A DNA stretch of 64,000 nt from Neodontobutis hainanensis (lineage: Eukaryota > Chordata > Actinopteri > Gobiiformes > Odontobutidae), in the NCBI GenBank assembly GCA_024349245.1, contig JALDNG010000022.1, positions 11,525,001 to 11,589,000 of the forward strand, in the 5' to 3' direction. Under the pieces are notes generated by a model. That model saw nothing but the letters and a program-made list of their open reading frames with translations, was not told where the DNA came from and made no database searches. Below, piece after piece: positions 55,245 to 64,000 of the stretch (the first letter of the stretch is position 1; each line of letters starts with the position of its first letter). A program made the position numbers and the translations under genes.

Positions 55245-55383
55245 TCAGTCAGTCGTGGACGAGGTGGGGGTTTCTCTGAGGCGCCAGGTTGAGAGGGAAA
55301 CAGGACGCAGAGAACTCCAGCTCCATAGGAACATGAAGACTGCAACCAACCGGCAGAGTGTCAGACTCAGGGACAGCAGCAGC
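55245..55383 (-). other. Coding-like GC-rich island, unidentified (a)
   Basis: On the minus strand a very good acceptor (CCCCTTTGTTTTGTTCAG) precedes a GC-rich stretch with two open frames; one reads a hydrophobic LLLSLSLTLCRLVAVFMFLW segment ending in a stop at 55245. On the plus strand a frame runs through the same DNA to a donor-like GAGTAAGT near 55408. No family is recognised, and neither strand is proven. It could equally be a non-coding element. Confidence 0.15.
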
Positions 55384-55758
55384 CTGAACAAAACAAAGGG
55401 GCACACGAGTAAGTGGGAGGGGCAGGTTATGGAAACAATCATAGCACACAATAAATAACCAACCAAAGTAATAAATAAGTATATAATGAGATACTTTTAT
55501 TAAATTCAAGTTCAGATAAAAAGTTTAAATGTTGCCTATAAATATATAATCAATTATTAAATCATAATATTAAAGATTTTTTCTTGCTTTTATTATAACA
55601 ATACAAAATTTAGAGCTTGAAGGTGATAAATAAAATAACTATGGACTTTTTAAAAAACTGACTGTTAAACTACTATATTCTCATTTGTTGTGCTTTTCAT
55701 TTTTTTAAAACCTTCAGAAATTTAAAATGTACATCAATCATAAATGAAGATGCTGACA

Positions 55759-55943
55759 TTATTTCATAAGATTGGAGATCGTTATAATCAGAGAAACTGG
55801 TTTTGGTGCGGCATTAGGATGCAGGTCACAGTCGGCGAGCGTGATCTCAATCCTGCCGCTCTGCGTTGCAATCCTCTCTTGGAGCTTGGCTTGCAGTACC
55901 TGGCCTCCTGTCTGTAAATGTGTTAAACCAGCTTTCACTTGCC
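55759..55943 (-). other. Coding-like island, unidentified (b)
   Basis: On the minus strand a possible acceptor (ACAAATTCAG) opens a frame reading GQVKAGLTHLQTGGQVLQA and continuing through a charged part (QERIATQSGRIEITLADCD) to a stop at 55759. It is more GC-rich than its surroundings and non-repetitive. I do not recognise the protein. It may be a terminal exon of an unknown minus-strand gene, or a conserved non-coding element. Confidence 0.15.
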
Positions 55944-56824
<881 letters not shown>

Positions 56825-57110
56825 CAACCCTTTAGAGAGATAATTATCCAACTTTCTAATGGCTTCTACCAAACAGCGACTTGGGGACCTATTGTTTGGC
56901 AGCCTGTTTGGCAGCATTGTTAATAGGAACACTCAACATTGTTATGCAAAAGCCTTACTGTGGCATGCAAAACAAATAGACCACGGTTTGGAGACAGAGC
57001 GGTTCGAAGGCCGCTGCCGTTTCATTTCAAAGCATGCATTATACATCATTGTGCATAAAGAGGAAGCCTACAGCATTATGATGTTTTTTCCACGATGATT
57101 ATCCTTTATT
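56825..57110. promoter_or_regulatory. Candidate downstream enhancer-like block with paired ATGCAAA
   Basis: Two same-strand octamer-type words ATGCAAA (56944-56950 and 56965-56971) lie 21 bp apart, about two helical turns. Nearby are ATAATTATCC, CATTGTTAATAGG and GATGATTATCC. The block is non-repetitive. POU factors bind ATGCAAAT-type sites. It lies 2.8 kb past the main poly(A) signal and could act on nr5a2 or an unseen neighbour. Confidence 0.3.
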
Positions 57111-58849
57111 AGTCATTAAAAAGAGAGCGAAAGAGAGAGAGAAAAAATACAACTTTTAAGCACCTGAACCTCGCTGCCAGCATTCCATTAATTGCAAGCA
57201 CAATGGGAAGAGCCTTTAGAGATTTTTCAATTTCAAAAAATGAAGAGCATGTATTCAGTCGGGCTCATGTTATACCGGCACTTAAATCCTACAGAGCTCA
57301 CATAAAAAAGGACTCAAGGTTGCATCCGATTGAAAGCCTCCAACTACAGCCACTTCAGAAATCCATTTAGCGAGTGGGGGGTTAGAACATCTAATTCAAA
57401 CAGAGTCGCCCTGTTAAAACGCTTGCACCAATGTCTTTTAAAAACACACACAAACAAACACACACACACACACACACGTCTCCTCAGCTCCTATTGTGAG
57501 AAAGATGAAACTGGCACACACAGCAACAAAAAAATTAATCTTGCCAGACCTCAGCCAAGTGGCGAAGGTGAATGCTTGACTGCACTTGTGTGGATCTTGA
57601 CCTTTGCTTTGGCAGTGTCGCACAGAGCGCACTACAGAGATGACAAAGAGGGAGAGGTCTGTGGCATCTGTAAAAACATGACGACCTGAATGTCACAACA
57701 CGGCTCTTCACAGGCAGCAATTTGGAAAGGAAAAAGGGAATAATTATGTCTTTAGTTTGACCTCAAAACTGTTTGGAGACAGATACAATCCACGCCAAAG
57801 CAGCAAACAATTATGTTTGGAAAATGAACTGTTATTCTTACGTATTTCTCTGTTTAAAAGGAAGTTCATGAACAATTCACTCACAATAACTGAGCTTTAA
57901 TTTGGAAGATACTGCTGCAATATGACCAATGAATAAAAAATATTTATATGAGTATGTAATACTAAGCTCACAGGCATGACCAATGTCAAAAACTTGTTGT
58001 GCATAGAAAACATCTGGCCCAATTTTAACCAGATGTATGTAGAGATGATGTATGCAGGTGCCATCAGTGATTACAGTTTTATGTCCAAATCCTCCTATGG
58101 ATGTTGCCATTTTAAGAGAACAGATTCCTCCACCAAACAATGCCAGCAGAGCAGTAACGTGAGTGTAGCTGAGGCAGGCATAATGGTAGTGTCAGAATTA
58201 ACAGCTATGTGCACAGAGAGACAAGAAAAAAAGCATACGGACACCTGTCAGTCATCACATAATCAAGAAGGAATCTTCTTTTCCTTTCGGCTGTTCCTTT
58301 TCAAGAGATGTCCAAACAATCTCAACCTTGGCCTCTCTTTAACTTTGTCTCCAATAAATCTCACATGAGCTGTCCCTCTGATGGAACCATTGCTGATCCT
58401 AGTCTGAGCCCCAGCTCTTCATCCTGTGAATGAATCTAATATATTGGTAAAATATGTCTTTTGTTCCAAGCTATAGACATGAATATTCCACCTAAAGATT
58501 CATAATAGTGTTATGGGAGCTTTTCCTTTCTTTTACTGTCATTTATACACAAATTTGCACAAGTTCCTTTTGGACTACTAACAGTCTTCATACAAGAAGA
58601 GTTTTTTCCCCAATCTACTGTTGTTTGGTGGCACTTTATATGCTTAAAGTGCTATATGGATGTTTCAAAAACAAACAAAATCTGCATCACAAATTTAATA
58701 TTGTATTCCCTTGAGTGTACTGTACTCTGAACCTATCAACTTCAATTTACAATGATTCTGCTTTTTCCCCAAATGGAAGTATTTGTGCACGTCTCCACAT
58801 ACTGCACAGTTTAAAGCAGCGTTAAAATCAATATCCTAACATCTAAAAG
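57111..58849. other. Downstream flank
   Basis: It contains a short purine run (57122-57145), a CA-rich microsatellite (57443-57477) and otherwise AT-rich DNA. Open frames at 57330-57689 and 57976-58368 show no recognisable domain and are not supported as genes. Confidence 0.6.
57443..57477. repeat. CA-rich microsatellite
   Basis: Mixed CA and CAAA units followed by about nine uninterrupted CA units. Confidence 0.85.
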
Positions 58850-59190
58850 GTCCACACCAAGCAAAGGCAACTTTCTTTTTATCGCTCCTTCTTTCAATGC
58901 ATCCTTTCTCTCTGTCTCGCAGACAACCGCTGGCAAGCCTTCAAAAGCAAACAGCTGCTCTCACATTGTCGCTGTGATGAGAAAGTGATTATTTAGTCTG
59001 CAGCAAGCCTCTTGGGACGGTGGCGGTTTCAGTTAGGACTCTTAAGAGGCCAGTCGTTTGCTTGAGGCAGCCGGAACACTGTAAGACAGGCTCTCTTAGC
59101 GGACATCACAGACCTAACCACAGCAATGGAAACAGTAGGAGAGACCCCTTGGGAACAGCTTTGGCAAAGGTCTCCTTAGCATCTGTTTGG
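58850..59190. promoter_or_regulatory. Candidate conserved-element block, downstream flank
   Basis: GC-balanced, non-repetitive DNA (TCTCGCAGACAACCGCTGGC, CACATTGTCGCTGTGATGAG, GGACGGTGGCGGTTTC) inside AT-rich flanks. No frame looks like a protein. The assignment is by composition only. Confidence 0.22.
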
Positions 59191-60860
59191 GTTGACTGTG
59201 ACTTAAAACTGCTAAAACAACAAGAGGTATTGTTATATCACATGCATTACCACTTGGATTTATGGACTTGATTAACTTTAATACAATTTTTATTAAAGTT
59301 TAATGTCATCCTTGATGTTCAAAACAAAGAATTTTACACATTATCTTCATTAACCTTTACACATAAAATCCCTTCAACTAAAGCTCACAGTCAATTTAGG
59401 GGTCAATACAAATTACTCCTATGATAATAAAACATGCTGAGTGTTTCTTTGTTTGTATTAAGAACAGGAGGCTGTTACTATACAGTAAATGCTGTAAATG
59501 TCAAACAAACCCTATTGGATCACTGACATTACTTAAAAAGGTTTGGGAACATTAATAGACTGTATACATTTGCAAAATTGTTAGTTTCACATTAGATTTT
59601 GCCATGTGTGAACTACAAAGATAAAAATATAAGGAATGAATGATAGGTGTAAATGAAGTGCATTTTAATGACTGCCTGCATTAAACTGAAGCTATACGAC
59701 AGAATGACTATCCACTGAACTGAAATGGGTAAAGAGAAAGACATAATTAGTGACAAAAGGCTGGAAAAGATAGAATGCAACAAATTCATGACACTTTTCA
59801 AGGTCTTTTTCTAACAGAGATATGACAAATACAAGAGTGATAAAAACAATAGTGAATAGGAGTCGAGGCATTGTTCAGTGACCTCCACTGCGACTTGTGA
59901 TTGACAGCTAGTGGGTCGTGTTGTGGTGGAGCTCATGTTAACTGCTGTTTGTCAAGTCCTCTGTGTGGAAGTGAGCGGTGCGCATCGCGCTCAGACTCTA
60001 ATGTGAGCTGAGTGATATAAGGTGAGGTGAGGCGCTGTTAGGCCTCAGGCTCAACACCAAAGCACAGGCTGGAGCACAGGCTAGAGCGCTGATCGATACA
60101 GCGCCACACAGACAAGAGGAGCGCTAGTGAGGTCAGGACAGAGTTCTTTATAGAAAAACTACAAAAAGGCTCACTGCTGAAATCAGAATCAAAGTATAAT
60201 TCAAAACAGAGAAGTGTGAGCATGTCCAAAGTGGCACAGAACAAGTAGATGTGAAGAAATGTGAAGAGATTAAAAGAATATATATATAAAAAAAGGTTAT
60301 GTCAACTAAAAGAAGAAATGATCTAAAATGACATAGAAAATTATACTTACAGTAACATCAGCTAAAATCAACGCAGCTGGTGGTTGCAAGAAGTTACTAG
60401 TGAAATAGAGATCATCTAAGTACAAAAATATGTCTGAATGTTAAGTCACTGGTAAATGGGTATTCTAGCAAAAAAATAAACTGAATAATTCTTAAATGAT
60501 TCTGAAAATGTTTTGTCAATTTTGTTCATAAACTGAGATAAACACAAGAGGTAAATAAAAGAACTACTTTGAAGCCAATTCAAAACCACACAAAAAACAG
60601 AAGGAAAATGGCACATGACAGGAGCAGGTTTTTATGAGATTATTGTTATATTGATACAATTATTGACATTGGACTTTTGTAAAAGATTATGAAATGCAGA
60701 CTCACACAGAAAAGCCTGTGCTGGGATGAATCCTACAAACTTCCTACAGTGAGAAAAAGTGCTGCGTGCAGTCTGTTGCTCCACAATTTCATTTGACTGT
60801 CATGTTTGGGATATAGCTCTGCCAGGAGAGAGTGCATATCTGCACATACTAAACACAAAC
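59191..60860. other. Downstream flank with small GC island
   Basis: Mostly AT-rich with no gene. At 59880-60140 there is a GC-rich, CpG-containing island (GGTGCGCATCGCGCTCAG) with a 12-bp imperfect tandem duplication at 60061-60084. It could be a small promoter or exon of an unannotated RNA, but no splice or coding signal is decisive. Confidence 0.55.
60061..60084 (+). repeat. 12-bp tandem duplication
   Basis: AGCACAGGCTGG followed directly by AGCACAGGCTAG, one mismatch, within the GC island. Confidence 0.85.
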
Positions 60861-61235
60861 ATTCATTCATTTTCTACTGCTTAGTCCCGTTAGGGGTCGC
60901 AGGTGACTGGAGCCTATCCCAGCAGCTTTGGGCCTGAGGCGGGGTACACCCTGGACAATGGCAGATAGTCGCAGGGCTGACATTTAGAGACAGAAAGTGA
61001 CAGACAACCATTCACTTACAAGGAACACTTTAGATTTGCAAATTAACCTATACATGTATGTCTTTGGACGGTGGGAGGAAGCCGGAGTACCCGGAGAGAA
61101 CCCAAAGTAACACGTGGAGGACATGCAGACTCCTCACAGAAAGAACGGAGACGGCCGAGTATGTTTGAGTCGACCGGGTTTTGAACTCATGACCTTCTTG
61201 CTGTGAGGCAGGAGTGCTTACCACTCTCAATCGCT
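60861..61235 (+). mobile_element. Abundant fish interspersed repeat, near complete
   Basis: The order ATTCATTTTCTACTGCTTAG, GGGGTCGCAGGTGACTGGAG, CCTATCCCAGC, GGGGTACACCCTGGACAATG, CATGTCTTTGGACGGTGGGA, GGAGTACCCGGAGAGAACCC, GACATGCAGACTCCTCACAG and a tail TTTTGAACTCATGACC is the consensus order of a very common teleost repeat. I know the sequence pattern but am not certain of its formal class (non-LTR-derived is likely). It has no intact protein. Confidence 0.75.
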
Positions 61236-63135
61236 CAACCAAAATAAATTTGGTGATATTTATGATCCACATTTCATTGTTATTTGCTAATGGAAAAGAA
61301 GAAAAAAATACTATACATTTTAGTAAACAAAAATTAAAATAAAAAGGTTACTATTGGTAAATTCAAAATCTAAACCCAACATTTTCAACTGATCTAAATG
61401 ACAGTGAAATGAAATTGATAAAAAAAAAAGCTAAATAAAATAGAGCATGTTCAATAAGTGCACAGCGCTCACATCTCCAAAATGTGCAGCCAACCTTAAT
61501 GACAGTTTCTGTTAGTCTCCCACACAAGACTCCTTATTGTCCATCAAACCCACATTTAGAGCCCTCCTCACCTCAACCCTTCACGGCCTCTGTTTTAGGC
61601 AAATCAGTAGAAAATAAAACAGAAAGAGCACATTTGGAACATCTATGTGAGTGCAATAAAGACATATGGGGGGCTTTATATAATCATGTCGACAGAAGTA
61701 AGATCCAAATAATTTGTCAAAAAAGAGTGGGCGCCGCGTCTGGGGAATGACAAGTGAGGCTGGACGAGGCAGGGAGCACTATCCCCTTGTCCTGACCTGC
61801 ATTCAGACATAAACAGGAAGTCGCCTACAGGAAGGAAGTCATATTTTTTTTACAGCAGTGCCCTGTACAACAACGACATGGCCACATTCACCTACTACAG
61901 TCACTGAAGTTGTCTGGTCTCTGGTATAAACCTCGAGCACATGCCACTGAACATTAAACACAAGCTAGAATGATAAGAGTTAGTGGTGATAGCTACGTTT
62001 TGATATAATTTAAAACACTGTTTCCTGCTACTGTTACTGCCTTTTCCTGCAACAGATAAACCTTTTCTGTCTCTTTGTTTTTGTTCTTGGATGAGGATCA
62101 AAGCACAGGCTTGTGACCTGTCATGGTGCAAGGATTTATAAGCCATTTGCATCCTCCGATCACATACTCATCTAAACATCTGCATTCCCAGCAAAAAATC
62201 CGGATGGCAAGCCACAAATTGTTACAAACAGTATAAAGATTTCAACTTCTTTAGATATTTTGTGTTGGTGATGGTAGGTCTGGTGCGTTTTCCTTTTTAT
62301 TTTTTTTATTAATGAGGGACCCGCAGAAACAAGCACACTTTAAAGAAGCCTGACTCTTGTTGTCTGTCTAAAAGGTGTTTAAACTGGATTAGCATTAGGG
62401 GGTTAGCAGGCCAAAAAGAGGAAGTGATTTAATGTCCAAAAAGACAGGGGCTTGTTTTTGCGCTGTCTCTTTCCTGTTGTGTTCTGATAAGCACTTCCTC
62501 TCCCCAGTGGAGGTGGATATGGGTGTCATCCGTCTGTCCATCCATCTATCCATCCTACCATACTGCATCCCACCCACGGCTTACGGAAATATCATTCTGC
62601 TGCTGTGCCACGCCTGCAAAAAAAACTCAATAAAATGATCTTGTAAAAATCCTGACAAAAACGATAAAAACATTTTATTTAGAAACGCTGTTATGGACAT
62701 GGGAATATTTTAATTACAGAATGAATTACAATCAATTGGGGCAAAATTTCTTCACCATTCTTTAGGTGTCATTAGTGTTTCATTATATTCCCAATGTTTA
62801 TGTCCAAATACATGAGTGGTAACCTGTGTGTGCACCTTGTACGCATCATAACACTTTATTTTACCAGCCTAAACTGTTCCAAAGTTAAGCCACTATCCTT
62901 ATGAAACAGTTTGAACATTATTATATTTACAAAGGGACATCCGCGCTGGTTTTAGTGCAGTTCAACCAGATCGAGTTCCTTTTTCTGGTGCTCTCGTTTT
63001 AAAAAGCCTATACAGTACCTCTTGTTAAGAGTCCTTGAGTAGTAAATGCTGCTTGATTGTCAGTGGTTTGTTGGTACCAAGGATAAACAGTGCATTCACA
63101 AACTTCCACCTTTTAAAATGCTTTGAATGCTATAG

Positions 63136-63172
<37 letters not shown>

Positions 63173-64000
63173 TTTGTTTGTTTGTTTGTTAGGTTTTTAG
63201 TGTCTATTTAAAAATATGAAGTGAAATCATTTTGTGGCAACACAAATAAAGTCTGAAAAGTTTTTACATAAACAGATTTTTCTGCATTAGTTTTGTTACA
63301 TGCAAAATGTAACTGGCATATAAGGTATATATCACATTTATTCCATTTCAAGCAGTTTTTTGGAATAAGTCAGTGTTGTGATGACAATAAGGTTTTGAGA
63401 CATTTTACAGCAAGTGCAATAGATAAGACTTACCTAAAATATTATCAAAGGCTTAAATGTTAAACATAGATAATCAGGATTGTTCTATATGGTTCTACAA
63501 AAATCTCACCACAATGGTCTCGTTGAGCGATTTAATAGTGGCTATCACACACACTGACCTAACACTATCAGTGATCATAGCACTGCTCAAAAGGCCCGTG
63601 CAGACACACATTCACCTACAGATGGAGGAAACAAGCTCAGCTCAGCCTGTGTCTGCTGAGGATGTGAGGTGCAGTGATGGCACATTAATGATAGGACCCA
63701 TGACAGCAGTATGCATCAGCCATACCGAAAAAGCACATGGCCGGTTTTTAATTCAATGAGTATTGTTTAAGTCCAACAATGGCCCCGGGTCCCACTGAGG
63801 TTTAGCAAAGGGTGAGAAAGGTGAGTGTGTCAGTGGATGTGCGCGGGTGTTTTTGTGTTTTAGGCTAAAGATGATCCCGTGGGTTCTATGGGGCTCTGGA
63901 TCAGAAATATTGTTATGGTGCGCCCACATCCGCTGTTTTTCAGGTAATGAAAATGTCAGACAATGAGTGGGTCAAAAAAGAACTATTGTCAGACAGTCAT
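61236..64000. other. Distal downstream flank
   Basis: No gene is recognised. It includes an A/T-rich zone (61290-61440), GC-shifted stretches near 61720-61800 and 63600-63720, and a TG/TTTG repeat (63139-63190). The window ends in unremarkable DNA. Confidence 0.6.
63139..63190 (+). repeat. TG microsatellite joined to GTTT repeat
   Basis: About 15 TG units (63139-63169) run into five or so GTTT tetramers up to about 63190, a compound microsatellite. Confidence 0.95.

Noticed and set aside
57330..58368. Plus-strand frames of 119 and 130 codons in the downstream flank
   Set aside because: One crosses a CA repeat and neither shows a domain, good splice context or coding-type composition.

Overview
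This window is vertebrate nuclear DNA, almost certainly from a teleost fish. Genes here are split by long GT-AG introns, the DNA is AT-rich with many simple repeats, and the interspersed repeats are of types common in fish genomes (a Tc1/mariner fossil, LINE-like 3' tails, and the repeat family with the GGAGCCTATCCCAGC / GGAGTACCCGGAGA signature). No bacterial, viral or plasmid features were seen. The species cannot be named from this sequence alone.

The window holds one confidently recognisable gene. It is nr5a2 (LRH-1 / FTF, the fish ff1a gene), on the plus strand, spread over about 49 kb. Seven coding exons can be placed to the base: 3637-3718, 5887-6005, 9257-9398, 15070-15782, 34049-34168, 36851-36998 and 52277-52524. 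They join without a frame break into a 523-residue orphan nuclear receptor with an intact two-finger DNA-binding domain, FTZ-F1 box, hinge, ligand-binding domain and AF-2 helix. All six introns (2.2, 3.3, 5.7, 18.3, 2.7 and 15.3 kb) have GT-AG ends.

Layout. 1-3050: upstream flank with two perfect 13-bp hairpins and an HNF1-like/GATA pair. 3088-3636: GC-rich TATA-less promoter and a 5' UTR without upstream ATGs. 3637-52524: nr5a2. 52525 to about 54070: 3' UTR ending at a canonical AATAAA. About 54070-64000: downstream flank with no recognised gene, a very long CA microsatellite, conserved-element-like blocks and a copy of an abundant fish repeat.

The introns carry most of the non-coding interest. 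Intron 4 has a perfect DR1 (HNF4/PPAR-RXR-type) site in a cluster of HNF1-, RBPJ- and Onecut-like motifs near 28,018. Intron 2 has a perfect NR5A response element, which could mean autoregulation. Several GC-richer, TAAT-rich blocks look like conserved regulatory elements, but conservation cannot be measured here. I found no sign of an exotic or undescribed molecular system. The most useful leads are the candidate enhancer in intron 4, alternative 5' ends of nr5a2, the enlarged histidine tract in the hinge, the short perfect hairpins, and two coding-like islands of unknown identity downstream.
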